Of a stretch of DNA of 23,434 nt, positions 7,522-16,363 are shown in pieces. Below the pieces are notes generated by a model. The model made no database searches, was not told where the DNA came from, and worked only from the letters and a program-made list of their open reading frames with translations. Every line of letters starts with the position of its first letter. Position 1 is the first letter of the stretch. The stretch comes from Frisingicoccus sp009929615 (GTDB lineage: Bacteria > Bacillota > Clostridia > Lachnospirales > Lachnospiraceae). Where the stretch lies: assembly GCA_028692275.1 (NCBI GenBank), contig JAQUXR010000034.1:1-23434 (forward strand), written 5' to 3'. Position numbers and translations under genes: made by a program.

Positions 7522-8253
7522 TTAAGCCACCTCCATCTTCTTTTTCTTTTTAGGCTGTGGTGTCTTTTTCGCATTCTCTTCCAATTTTCTGGCCAGAGTT
7601 GCCAACGGGAAGCAAATGATAAAATAAAGAACACAACATATAATATATCCCTGCAGATGTCCACTGTTACTTACATAATTATCTGCATGATACATCAAGT
7701 CGCCTCCGGCAACCAATGCCAGAACCGATGTATTTTTTACAAGATTCAATGCCTGATTTGCTAACGGCGGCATAATAATCTTTAAAGTCTGGGGGAGCAC
7801 AATATAACGCATGGCCTGCAGGCTGGTAAATCCCTGAGAATGGGCAGCCTCATACTGTCCTTTTGGTACAGCTTCAAGACCTGTACGGATAACTTCCGCA
7901 ATATATGCCCCATGATACAATCCAACACCGCAGACGCCCAGAAGAAGTTTTGAAAGTCGTACCGGACGGCTTGCGCCCAAAAGGGTCTTTAAAATTATCG
8001 GAAGACCATTGTAATAGAAAAACACCTGTACAACTAAAGGTGTATTTTGAAAAAATTCCACATATATTCTGGAAATCACCTGTAAAGCTTTAATTTTTGT
8101 TGTGGATAAAACACCGAATATAACGCCAAGAACAAGGGCAACAATCAGGCCGACAATCATAACTTTGAGAGTCATCAGCATTCCTTCGCCAAAAGTATCC
8201 ATACTTTCAAATGCTTTTTCCCAGCGGTCCGGGTTAAAAAGACCTTCTACCAT
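7522..8253 (-). CDS. Polar amino-acid ABC transporter permease (first)
   Basis: A 243-residue permease. I prefer the ATG at 8253, with AGGTGA 8 bases upstream, over an in-frame GTG at 8265. Hydrophobic segments alternate with the permease hallmarks VEFFQNTPLVVQVFF and an EAA loop (YEAAHSQGFTSLQAMRYIVL). A Lys-rich tail (KKTPQPKKKKK) closes the protein on the cytoplasmic side. It pairs with the following permease, with which it is coupled stop-to-start. A stem-loop at 8279-8305 separates it from the binding-protein gene and probably keeps permease levels below those of the binding protein. Confidence 0.92.
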   Translation of the reverse strand: MVEGLFNPDRWEKAFESMDTFGEGMLMTLKVMIVGLIVALVLGVIFGVLSTTKIKALQVISRIYVEFFQNTPLVVQVFFYYNGLPIILKTLLGASRPVRLSKLLLGVCGVGLYHGAYIAEVIRTGLEAVPKGQYEAAHSQGFTSLQAMRYIVLPQTLKIIMPPLANQALNLVKNTSVLALVAGGDLMYHADNYVSNSGHLQGYIICCVLYFIICFPLATLARKLEENAKKTPQPKKKKKMEVA

Positions 8254-8278
8254 AACATCACTCACCTATCTTTAAAAT

Positions 8279-8305
8279 CACCGCCACGGACCTGCCGCAG
8301 CGGTG
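8279..8305 (-). terminator. Intercistronic stem-loop, partial terminator or RNA stabiliser
   Basis: On the minus strand CACCGCTGCGG pairs with CCGTGGCGGTG (11 bp with two G-U pairs) around a 5-base loop, followed by ATTTT. Hairpins after binding-protein genes commonly protect the upstream mRNA or cut downstream expression; that role is inferred here. Confidence 0.6.
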
Positions 8306-8322
8306 AAGGGATTCAATAAAAA

Positions 8323-9213
8323 TTATTCAATTCCCCATTTTTTAATCAGTTCATCCATACTGCCATCAGCTTTCATATCTGTAACTACTTTATCAACAAC
8401 TTCTGCTAATTCTGTATTGCTTAAAGCTGTTGCAACGCCGTAATCCTGAGTACCAAAACGTTCTGGAAGAATCATTGTTGTGTCGTCGTTATATCCTGCA
8501 AGAATCGCACGGTCTACAGAGAAGATATCAATATTTCCTGCACTCAATGCTGCGCTTAATGCTGGATATCCATCAAATTCCTGGAACTCTACTGTAATTC
8601 CCAGATTGTTTTCATCAATATATGCCTGAATCGCATCTTTTGTTGTAGAACCCTGTGCAACACCAATGATAGCACCATCAATGTCTTCCATAGATGTATA
8701 TCCTGTTGCTGTCAGACACATTAAACCAAGGGCATCCTGGAAATATGGTGTGGAGAAGTTCCATGATTCTTTACGTTCGTCTGTAATTGTATATGTAGCT
8801 GCAACCATATCTACTTCACCATTATCAAGTAATGGTCCTCTTGTTTTTGCAGTAACACCCTGGAATTCAACAAGTCCCTGCTCTTTAGCTTCTTCTGCCG
8901 TTACACCAAAGATTTCACCAGCGATTGCATAAGACAAATCAATTTCAAGACCTTCATATTCGCCTGTAGATGTATTCTGATAACCAAAAGAAGGTACATC
9001 CACTTTACATCCAACTTTCAATTTGCCGGCATCAACGATTTTTTGAACACCACCTGCTGTTGTTGCTGCTGCCGTTGTTTCGCCAGTCGTTTCAGCTGTT
9101 GTCTCCGTTTTTGTTTCTGCTTTTGTTTCCTTGCTTGAACTGCTGCCGCATCCACTTAAAAGTGCTGCTGCCATACAGCCAATCAATGCCACTGATAATA
9201 CTCTCTTTTTCAT
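8323..9213 (-). CDS. Polar amino-acid-binding lipoprotein of the ABC importer
   Basis: A 296-residue extracellular solute-binding protein (SBP_bac_3 type). The start is the ATG at 9213, preceded by AGGAGG; a longer reading from 9243 has no ribosome site. The lipoprotein signal ends in LLSG then Cys22, followed by a Thr/Glu/Ala linker (about 28-53). The first lobe begins at VDAGKLKVGCKVDVPSFGY. The hinge and ligand region is KTRGPLLDNGEVDMVAATYTIT with Arg125, the usual partner of the ligand carboxylate. The second lobe contains IIGVAQGSTT and the C-terminal MDELIKKWGI. Similarity in pattern to GluB-like proteins suggests glutamate, glutamine or aspartate, but I cannot decide which. It lies second in the operon, after the ATPase. 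Confidence 0.93.
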   Translation of the reverse strand: MKKRVLSVALIGCMAAALLSGCGSSSSKETKAETKTETTAETTGETTAAATTAGGVQKIVDAGKLKVGCKVDVPSFGYQNTSTGEYEGLEIDLSYAIAGEIFGVTAEEAKEQGLVEFQGVTAKTRGPLLDNGEVDMVAATYTITDERKESWNFSTPYFQDALGLMCLTATGYTSMEDIDGAIIGVAQGSTTKDAIQAYIDENNLGITVEFQEFDGYPALSAALSAGNIDIFSVDRAILAGYNDDTTMILPERFGTQDYGVATALSNTELAEVVDKVVTDMKADGSMDELIKKWGIE

Positions 9214-9272
9214 ATCTTTTCCTCCTAATTCAATGAAATTCAACGCTTTATAGCAAACGGTTCCACCGTCTG

Positions 9273-9995
9273 TTATCTTAAAATTTTGCTGAAGAACAAC
9301 TTGGTTCTGTCATTTTCCGGATTGTCAAAGAAATGTTCCGGTGTTCCCTCTTCCACAATCTGACCATCATCCATGAAAATAACTCGGTCTGCCACCTGAC
9401 GGGCAAATCCCATCTCATGCGTTACACAAATCATCGTAATATTTTCTTTGGATAATTCAATCATAACATCAAGCACTTCCTGAACCATCTCAGGGTCTAA
9501 AGCACTGGTCGGCTCATCAAAAAGAATAATCGGCTGTTTTGTACAAAGTGCCCGTGCAATAGCAACACGCTGCTGCTGTCCACCGGAAAGATTCTGTGGA
9601 TACTGGTCCGCTTTATTCTCAAGTCCTACCCTTTTAAGGTAAATCATCGCCTGCTCCTTAGCTGCTTCTTTGCTCATATGCTGTAACTTTATAGGAGCCA
9701 ATGTAAGATTCTCTAAAACTGTCATATTCGGATATAAGTTGAATTGCTGAAATACCATAGATGAATATTTTTTCGCCATCTCCAGCTTATTCTTTTTCGT
9801 TACCAGAGTATCAGCAATATACACTTCTCCGGCAGTCGGTTCTTCAAGATGGTTAATACAGCGAATCAGTGTACTTTTACCGCTTCCACTAGGCCCGATA
9901 ATAACCAGCTTTTCTCCCTCTTTAACTTCCAGATTAATATTCTTCAGCACATGTAAATCGCCAAAGTATTTGTTTAAATCTACAATTTTTATCAT
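9273..9995 (-). CDS. Polar amino-acid ABC transporter ATP-binding protein
   Basis: A 240-residue ATPase of the GlnQ/HisP/GluA type that powers the importer from the cytoplasm. The ATG at 9995 has GGGAGTGA just upstream, and MIKIVDLNKYFG is the normal family start; an open extension to 10136 runs back through the terminator and the promoter and is not coding. Walker A is GPSGSGKS (34-41), the Q-loop is VFQQFNLYP, the signature is LSGGQQQR (136-143), Walker B is IILFDEP with Glu161, and the H-loop is VTHEMGF. All catalytic parts are intact. It is the first gene of the operon, with its promoter at 10092-10120 and a terminator-like hairpin in between. Confidence 0.96.
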   Translation of the reverse strand: MIKIVDLNKYFGDLHVLKNINLEVKEGEKLVIIGPSGSGKSTLIRCINHLEEPTAGEVYIADTLVTKKNKLEMAKKYSSMVFQQFNLYPNMTVLENLTLAPIKLQHMSKEAAKEQAMIYLKRVGLENKADQYPQNLSGGQQQRVAIARALCTKQPIILFDEPTSALDPEMVQEVLDVMIELSKENITMICVTHEMGFARQVADRVIFMDDGQIVEEGTPEHFFDNPENDRTKLFFSKILR

Positions 9996-10012
9996 ACGCT
10001 CACTCCCACTTT

Positions 10013-10063
10013 TTTCTCTAAAAAAAACAAAAAGATGCCTTAAGCAATTGCTTAAGGCATCTT
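10013..10063 (-). terminator. Perfect-palindrome intrinsic terminator in the transporter leader
   Basis: On the minus strand AAGATGCCTTAAGC pairs perfectly with GCTTAAGGCATCTT around AATT (10032-10063), followed by TTTGTTTTTTT. It can end transcripts from the signalling operon. It also lies downstream of the transporter promoter and only about 20 bases after its predicted start, so transporter mRNA must read through it. Confidence 0.85.
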
Positions 10064-10091
10064 CGCCAAATATCTTATATATTTTATGGGA

Positions 10092-10120
10092 ATTATAACC
10101 GAATTTTCTCCGGTTGTCAA
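10092..10120 (-). promoter_or_regulatory. Consensus sigma-A promoter of the ABC transporter operon
   Basis: Minus-strand TTGACA (10115-10120), 17-bp spacer, TATAAT (10092-10097): full consensus match. The predicted start is near 10085, giving a leader of about 90 nt that contains the 10032-10063 hairpin. Confidence 0.85.
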
Positions 10121-10158
10121 TTACAAATTTCTCCAAATGAGGAAATTTTTATCCTTTT

Positions 10159-13149
10159 TTAAACGACACATCCCCGTCCCGTCTGTTTCGCCTGGTAAAG
10201 ACGGCGGTCTGCCTGATCAATCAAGTCAACAGCCTCAACATCTGAAAACTCATCCGTGGAAACACAACCGGCGCTAATCCCAATATTCAGGTTCTCCACA
10301 TTCTCAATCTGAATATGCTTAACCAGATGTGAAACTTCCTCCACATGGTTTTTCAGTTCGGACAGTTCAATATTCTGACAGACAATAAGAAATTCATCGC
10401 CGCCAAATCTGGCCACAAAGTCACCCTTACGAATAGTGACATTATCTTCAAGCATTTTGGCCACCGCCTTTAATACTTTATCTCCAACTAAATGTCCATA
10501 GGTATCATTGAGACGCTTGAACATATCAATATCCACCATCGCAATTCCCAAATGACTGTCATCCTTCTCTGCCTTATCCAGAAGCGCCTTCAGATGACTG
10601 TCAATATATCTTCGGTTATATACATTTGTCAGTTCATCCCGCTCCAGCTGTTGATGTATAGCATCGAGATTTGTATAGAGCATCTGTTTATCAAAGACAT
10701 TATCCACATACTCATCTTCCAGTTTTGTCACCATTTCAATGACCGCCCCGCCATCGGCAAAGGGAACATATTCTGAAATAACAAAATAGAGGCCGTTTTC
10801 AGAATATTCTAACTTAGAATATCTGGCTTTGTCATAAAGAGCCCGCAAGGAGATGCAGTTATTACATCGGGTAGCCTTACCCCATACAGCATAGCAGGCA
10901 TGAATATCACATTCACTGAGTACCTCTTCACCACACACAAGGGTATGCTCCGGTTCAACCAGGCGCACGATATCAAAATGGGGTCTTAAGTCTGCAACCA
11001 TGTGCATTGCTCTCTCTGAAAGAGACTGCCCATTCTCACCCTGCTTTAGCTGGAAAAGCTGATGACTTGCAACGACATTATGCACCCGGTGCTTAATAAT
11101 ATCCGGATTATAAGGCTTTGAAATAAAATCATCTGCTTTCATCTCTAACGCCCTCTGCTCACTGTCCAAATCCCCCTGAGATGTAATAATAACAGGCAGC
11201 TCACACATACGTTCATCGCCACGAATTTTGTCCAACAGCTGAAATCCATCCATAACCGGCATTAGTAAATCCAGCAAAATTATTTCAACATCCTGATAGT
11301 GTTCTTCCAAATATTCCCATGCCGTATGACCATTTTCCTTTTCAACAATCTGATAAACCCCTTCAAAGGTTCCCGCCAACACAGCACGGTTTAATTCAAT
11401 ATCGTCTACAATTAACATTGTTCTGTCTGAAGCATCAATAACCTCTTCTTCGGCCACATATTCCTGTACCGTGCGGCTTGTGCATATCATCTCTGTAATA
11501 TTTGAAGTCTTTAACAGCGTTTCAAAATCATCTTTTGTCATAGGCTTTGCATAATAAAAGCCCTGGACATAATTACAGTCCATCGAACGAAGAATCGCAA
11601 TCTGTCCACTTGTTTCCACACCTTCGGCCACGACTGCGAGATTCAGCCATTTTGCAAGACTTATAACAAAACTCAATATACCCTTTCCAGAAGTCTTGTT
11701 TGTTTCGCTCTGAACAAAGTGCATATCCAGTTTCAAAATATCCACAGGCATCTCTGCCAGCATATTCAAAGAAGAATAACCACTGCCAAAGTCATCCATT
11801 TCAATAATGAAACCAATATCTCTCAGCTTATTAACTACCAGAATAATCTGGTTTGGATTATCTGTGTAAGCTGACTCCGTAATCTCCAGATGTAAATAAC
11901 GTATTGGAATTTCATATTTTGCCAGCAGTCCAAGAAGAATGTCTGCCAGCTTTGGATTATAAATATCCGCACGGGAAACGTTCACAGAAACAGCTATTTC
12001 CGGATAACCTTTATTCATCCATTCACGAATATCCTGACAGGCTCTTTCCCAGACATACTGGTCCAACTGGGAAATAAAGCCATTTCTTTCAAAAAGCGGC
12101 ACAAATATCCCCGGTGAAAGCATTCCCTTTTCCGGATGAATCCAACGTACCAAAGCTTCTGCTCCGGCCACCATTTCATTGTTCAAATCGTATTTCGGCT
12201 GATAGTAAACCTGAAACTGTTCATTCTCCAAGGCGGTGCGCATATTACTTGTAATAAACTGTTCTTCCATAAGTTTCTGACGAATCGAATCATCAGAATA
12301 GAAGAAGGGCGAATTATACATTCCTTTGTTCTTTTCCGCTGCAAGCTGGGCACGGTCACACATAACACTGACTGGCAGTGTATTGTCCTTGATAAAATAA
12401 ATACCACAATGAATTTTAACATCCATATCTATCGGGAACTCATTCACCTTACGCATCCACGGAGAAAATAATTCTGCCCGGTATTCATCCCTGTGCTTTG
12501 TCAGAAAATAAAACATATCCGCATTAAAGCGAGCTGCCAGAACCGAACGCGTGGAATTTTGAAGCAGCTCGGCGATATATCTCAACAGTTCATCCCCCTT
12601 GGCGAAGCCGTAGGTTTCATTAATCAGCTTAAAACACTCAATACCAAAACAAATCAAATCATATTGCTGTGAAGAATTCTGCTGGAGCTGAATGGACACG
12701 TTTTCAATGAAAAACTGCTTGTTATACAGTCCCGTTAATTCATCCTTTTCAACTTTGTTTATTAATGCAGCGGTTTCCCTTAACTTAATAATATTACTCA
12801 GACGCCTCAGAATAATCTCGCCTTTGTAAGGCTTAGCAACAAAATCCTGCGCCCCCAATTCCAGTGCCTGAACTTCTGCTTCATCACTATCCTGCTGGGA
12901 GGATACAACGACTGGAATTTTTGAAAGCAGCGGGTCCTTCTGCATTGCTTCCAAAACCTCATACCCATTCATTACCGGCATAATAATATCTAAAAGGATA
13001 GCTGAAATATCTTCTTTCCGCTCTTCAAGAATGCTCATGGCTTCTTTTCCATTCGCTGCTTCCAGAACATTATACTCTTCCTTCAACAAACGATTTAAAA
13101 TACTTCTGTTGATGACCTGATCATCTACAATCAGAATCGTACGCTTCAT
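10159..13149 (-). CDS. Dual receiver c-di-GMP protein: REC-GGDEF(degenerate)-EAL-REC-Cys domain-GGDEF
   Basis: A 996-residue cytoplasmic response regulator that by sequence could both make and break c-di-GMP. REC1 (1-125) has phospho-Asp54 and Lys106. A GGDEF domain (135-290) has ARFNADMF where the active site should be, so it is degenerate. The EAL domain (300-550) keeps EALVRW (331-336), NVS, LEITES (Glu422), DDFGSGYSS (452-460), Lys473, EGVET (509-513) and QGFYYAKPM, so it should be an active phosphodiesterase. REC2 (575-700) has Asp627 and Lys678. A linker domain has Cys747, Cys752, Cys762 and Cys765. The C-terminal GGDEF domain (836-996) has RFGGDEF (GGDEF 916-920) and an RxxD inhibitory site (Arg907/Asp910), so it should be an active, feedback-inhibited diguanylate cyclase. 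Its ATG overlaps the stop codon of the upstream kinase gene by ATGA. Last gene of the island. Confidence 0.93.
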   Translation of the reverse strand: MKRTILIVDDQVINRSILNRLLKEEYNVLEAANGKEAMSILEERKEDISAILLDIIMPVMNGYEVLEAMQKDPLLSKIPVVVSSQQDSDEAEVQALELGAQDFVAKPYKGEIILRRLSNIIKLRETAALINKVEKDELTGLYNKQFFIENVSIQLQQNSSQQYDLICFGIECFKLINETYGFAKGDELLRYIAELLQNSTRSVLAARFNADMFYFLTKHRDEYRAELFSPWMRKVNEFPIDMDVKIHCGIYFIKDNTLPVSVMCDRAQLAAEKNKGMYNSPFFYSDDSIRQKLMEEQFITSNMRTALENEQFQVYYQPKYDLNNEMVAGAEALVRWIHPEKGMLSPGIFVPLFERNGFISQLDQYVWERACQDIREWMNKGYPEIAVSVNVSRADIYNPKLADILLGLLAKYEIPIRYLHLEITESAYTDNPNQIILVVNKLRDIGFIIEMDDFGSGYSSLNMLAEMPVDILKLDMHFVQSETNKTSGKGILSFVISLAKWLNLAVVAEGVETSGQIAILRSMDCNYVQGFYYAKPMTKDDFETLLKTSNITEMICTSRTVQEYVAEEEVIDASDRTMLIVDDIELNRAVLAGTFEGVYQIVEKENGHTAWEYLEEHYQDVEIILLDLLMPVMDGFQLLDKIRGDERMCELPVIITSQGDLDSEQRALEMKADDFISKPYNPDIIKHRVHNVVASHQLFQLKQGENGQSLSERAMHMVADLRPHFDIVRLVEPEHTLVCGEEVLSECDIHACYAVWGKATRCNNCISLRALYDKARYSKLEYSENGLYFVISEYVPFADGGAVIEMVTKLEDEYVDNVFDKQMLYTNLDAIHQQLERDELTNVYNRRYIDSHLKALLDKAEKDDSHLGIAMVDIDMFKRLNDTYGHLVGDKVLKAVAKMLEDNVTIRKGDFVARFGGDEFLIVCQNIELSELKNHVEEVSHLVKHIQIENVENLNIGISAGCVSTDEFSDVEAVDLIDQADRRLYQAKQTGRGCVV

Positions 13150-16100
13150 GATATTTCACCTTCCTTTGCCGGCAAATGCTTTCGAATTGTCTGATACAGC
13201 TGCTTTGTCTTTATCGGTTTCGACAAATGTTCATTCATACCGCATTTCAAGGACTTCTCTATATCCTCCGGAAATGCATTGGCACTAACTGCGATAATTG
13301 GAATATCTTTTGCCTCCGGGTGGTTTCCGCTGCGTATTGCCATAGTTGCTTCATATCCATTCATCACCGGCATTTGAATATCCATTAAAATAACCTTATA
13401 AGTTCCTGCTTTACTGGCATTAAATGCCTCTACCGCTTCGCTGCCATTTTCATAAAGATCTACTTCTATGTTGGCCCTCTTTAAAATACGCATTAAGATA
13501 TCTGAATTAATTTTATTATCTTCGACAATCATAACCCGAATGCCTTCAAAATCCTCTTCAGGAATATTCTTGTCATCCACCTTGTATTCGCCAAATTCCT
13601 CAAGAATAGCATTCAAAAGAACCGATTGGAAAATTGGTTTATACAATACATGGCTGATTTCACTTTTTTCGCTCAGCATTTCCTGCTGTTTTGTGCTGGC
13701 TGTCAGCACAAAAATCTTTGGAGACATATTCAACTCAGAAATTGTTTTTAGCAGATTCGTATCTGTATCCAACAGCTTTTCATCCAACAGGCAGAGTGAA
13801 TAGGCGTAATCACCTGTACTTCTGCTCAAAATCCTTTTGATAAGTTTGTCGCCTTCGGTCTGTATATCACTCTTTATACCAAAGCGTTTCAAAGTTGTTT
13901 TCAACTGCTTATTCTCTTCTTCATCGATGCCACCAATCATCACCCGGACATAGGATAAATCAACTTTCTCCTCGACGACCTGACTGGTGCTGGCAAGCTT
14001 CAATGGAAGATATATTATAAAACAACTTCCTTGGCCTAAAGCACTTGTTACTTCCATCCGTCCACCCATTGCATCCAAATAATACTTTGTCAGATACAGT
14101 CCAAGTCCAAGTCCACCGTGGGTACGTGAATAAGCCTTATCATCCTGTTGGAACGGTGCGCAGACCTTTTCAAGATACTCTTCCGACATTCCGCGTCCTG
14201 TATCCTCTGCTTTAAAGATAAACTCAAGATTTCCCTCTTCTGTCTTCTGCTGCGTCACATCCGCTTTGACATGTCCTCCCTTATCTGTAAACTTCACTGC
14301 ATTTGAAAGGATGTTCTGCATAATCTGCAGCAGTCTTAAATTATCACCTACAACATATTCATGCTCAACGTCATGCAGTGTAAATTCAAAGTCCACACCT
14401 TTTTTCTCTGCTTCAACAGAAATATTCTGTTCCAAATCCCATATTGTATTTTTAAGGTCAAATATTTCATTCTTTAAATTCGTTGAATTCGAAGCAATCT
14501 GGGTATAATCAAGCATATCCTCTGCAATACGCGAAAGTTGTTTCGCTGCCTGGCGGGAGCGGTTCAGATATTCTGTTTCTAAACCATTTCCTTTGCACTG
14601 CTCTGCTGCCAGATTCAGATATCCGACAACCGCATTTAAAGGCGTCCTCAGTTCATGACTAATCATCATGAAAAACTCTGTCCTTGCTGCACTGGTCTCC
14701 GCATCCTTCTCCAGCTCTTTACTGACACGAACACGTCTCGCATGCATAACATAGGCTGTGAAAATGATGCTCACCATCAAAAGTGCCATAATAACAAACA
14801 ATGCCGGATTGGAATATACCAGTCCCTTCAGACTTGCCCTCTGTTCCGCGATGGAATTCGTAATAACAATCTGCTTCATATCTTTTGAATCAATACAAAG
14901 AAGGGATTTATCTATAATTCCAAGTAAAGGCTGATCCGAATCCTTGTAAACTGCAAAGGCAAGATTCTCATCATAGGCTGAATTAGCTGTTGCAAAAAGG
15001 TTGCTGTATTCCAACATAGATAGATAATAGGTTGCTACAAGTTCATTGACAAAGGTTGCGTCCGCCTTTCCCTCATTAATTGCACGCAGGCAGTCCTCAA
15101 CGGTGTCATAATAAGTTACCTGTTCTTCCGGGAAGTCATTACGCATACACCAGCTTATATAAAATCTGTAAGGTAGGGCAATACGCATATCCTCTGTGCT
15201 CTGGGTCTGATGGGTACTTCGCTTCGTCACCATAACAACCGAAGCATCGACAATATGATTTGTCATAAAGACGTTTTGATTCACCGCCCATGTATTATCA
15301 TCAGCCAGAATCGCCAGCACATTATTCTCCATCTCCGGATGTTCAACGACAAGAGCATTAAATTCATCCTCTGTATAGTAGACAAACTTAAGGCCGCAGT
15401 ATTCTTTAATTTTATCCAGAACATCTACAACAATTCCCCTAAATGTACCTGTCTCACTATCATACCAGGAAATTGGTGCCCAATAGGCATTCATAATGAC
15501 ATAAACTTCCTGTCCGGATTTAATATATTCCAGTTCATCTTTCGTAAAGGTTGCCGCTGCATTCGAGCCGGAGACCATATACTTTTCAGACATCTGGGTA
15601 TAAAAATTTGGATTGTTGTCAACAATTTTCTGTAACGCATCATCCAGTTCTTCCAAGATATCCGGTCTGGATTTGGATACACCATAATAAAGAGGTATCT
15701 TATCCATGCGGGCTACAATCTTTGTGTTGCTATCCGAACTTACACTGGCTGTAAACATCATATCCACTTCACCAGATGCTAAAGCCGCCTGCATATCCGT
15801 CATGGAGTCATACTCGACAATATCCACCTGAAAATCATGTTCTGCACAGTAAGCATCAATCTCTGTATGGAGACTTCCCTTCAGAATGGCCACCTTGCAT
15901 CCATTAAATTCTTCATAATCCTCATAATAGAGAGGAGCATCCGCTAATGCATATAATTCATTCTGCATATCACTTATAAAGTGTTTGGAAAACAGCATCT
16001 GCTCTGACCTTGCAGGTGTTTCTACAAGCCCACTGACAATGTCAATTTCTCCCGAGGCCAGCATCTTCAGACAATCCGCATAACTGGCTTCTACAAACTC

Positions 16101-16337
16101 ATAATTCCACCGGGTATACTTTTGAATCTGCATATAATAGTCATAGCCATAGCCACTGTAAGAACCATCCTCACTGTGTCCCTGAAAGTTTTCTACCGGA
16201 TAATAACCAATTCTGACCGTCTTTTCTTCCTCTGTATCCGTCGCATATGTTTTTTGCGATAGCAGTAATGGAAGGCATAAAACGAATGCAAGAAATGCAA
16301 CCATGGCCCGTATATATTTTTTCTTTTTTATTTCCAT
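13146..16337 (-). CDS. BvgS-like hybrid histidine kinase with two solute-binding sensor domains
   Basis: A 1063-residue membrane sensor kinase. Order: signal/anchor segment (about 10-30); two extracellular SBP_bac_3 domains (about 40-255 and 262-490); membrane helix (about 512-534); HisKA with His561 in MISHELRTPLNAVVGYL; HATPase with NILSNAVKF, EDTGRGM and GGLGLGL; a first receiver-like domain (797-918) in which the acidic pocket is replaced by IGGIDEEE although Asp852 and Lys900 remain; a complete C-terminal receiver (932-1055) with VEDN, Asp986 and SKP. Tandem Venus-flytrap sensors on a hybrid kinase are the BvgS/EvgS plan; ligands may be amino acids or other small polar molecules. It follows a related kinase gene after a 26-base gap and overlaps the c-di-GMP gene. 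It presumably passes phosphoryl groups via the HPt protein. Confidence 0.93.
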   Translation of the reverse strand: MEIKKKKYIRAMVAFLAFVLCLPLLLSQKTYATDTEEEKTVRIGYYPVENFQGHSEDGSYSGYGYDYYMQIQKYTRWNYEFVEASYADCLKMLASGEIDIVSGLVETPARSEQMLFSKHFISDMQNELYALADAPLYYEDYEEFNGCKVAILKGSLHTEIDAYCAEHDFQVDIVEYDSMTDMQAALASGEVDMMFTASVSSDSNTKIVARMDKIPLYYGVSKSRPDILEELDDALQKIVDNNPNFYTQMSEKYMVSGSNAAATFTKDELEYIKSGQEVYVIMNAYWAPISWYDSETGTFRGIVVDVLDKIKEYCGLKFVYYTEDEFNALVVEHPEMENNVLAILADDNTWAVNQNVFMTNHIVDASVVMVTKRSTHQTQSTEDMRIALPYRFYISWCMRNDFPEEQVTYYDTVEDCLRAINEGKADATFVNELVATYYLSMLEYSNLFATANSAYDENLAFAVYKDSDQPLLGIIDKSLLCIDSKDMKQIVITNSIAEQRASLKGLVYSNPALFVIMALLMVSIIFTAYVMHARRVRVSKELEKDAETSAARTEFFMMISHELRTPLNAVVGYLNLAAEQCKGNGLETEYLNRSRQAAKQLSRIAEDMLDYTQIASNSTNLKNEIFDLKNTIWDLEQNISVEAEKKGVDFEFTLHDVEHEYVVGDNLRLLQIMQNILSNAVKFTDKGGHVKADVTQQKTEEGNLEFIFKAEDTGRGMSEEYLEKVCAPFQQDDKAYSRTHGGLGLGLYLTKYYLDAMGGRMEVTSALGQGSCFIIYLPLKLASTSQVVEEKVDLSYVRVMIGGIDEEENKQLKTTLKRFGIKSDIQTEGDKLIKRILSRSTGDYAYSLCLLDEKLLDTDTNLLKTISELNMSPKIFVLTASTKQQEMLSEKSEISHVLYKPIFQSVLLNAILEEFGEYKVDDKNIPEEDFEGIRVMIVEDNKINSDILMRILKRANIEVDLYENGSEAVEAFNASKAGTYKVILMDIQMPVMNGYEATMAIRSGNHPEAKDIPIIAVSANAFPEDIEKSLKCGMNEHLSKPIKTKQLYQTIRKHLPAKEGEIS

Positions 16338-16363
16338 ATATCTGCACCACCATTTCAGATTTT

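Noticed and set aside
9996..10136. Possible 47-residue N-terminal extension of the transporter ATPase
   Set aside because: The extension would translate the terminator hairpin and the promoter; MIKIVDLN is the standard family start with a good ribosome site.
10123..10147. Imperfect hairpin AAATTTCCTC/GAGAAATTT just after the c-di-GMP gene
   Set aside because: The AT-rich stem has a bulge and is followed only by TGTAATTG, so it is a poor terminator; the 10032-10063 hairpin is far stronger.
12136..12471. Plus-strand open frame of 111 codons inside the c-di-GMP protein gene
   Set aside because: Antisense shadow of the EAL and degenerate GGDEF coding region; no ribosome site or family resemblance.
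15210..15635. Plus-strand open frame of 141 codons inside the two-sensor kinase gene
   Set aside because: It is antisense to a clearly coding region with intact sensor domains, and the translation is rich in Ile/His/Asn with no recognisable motif.
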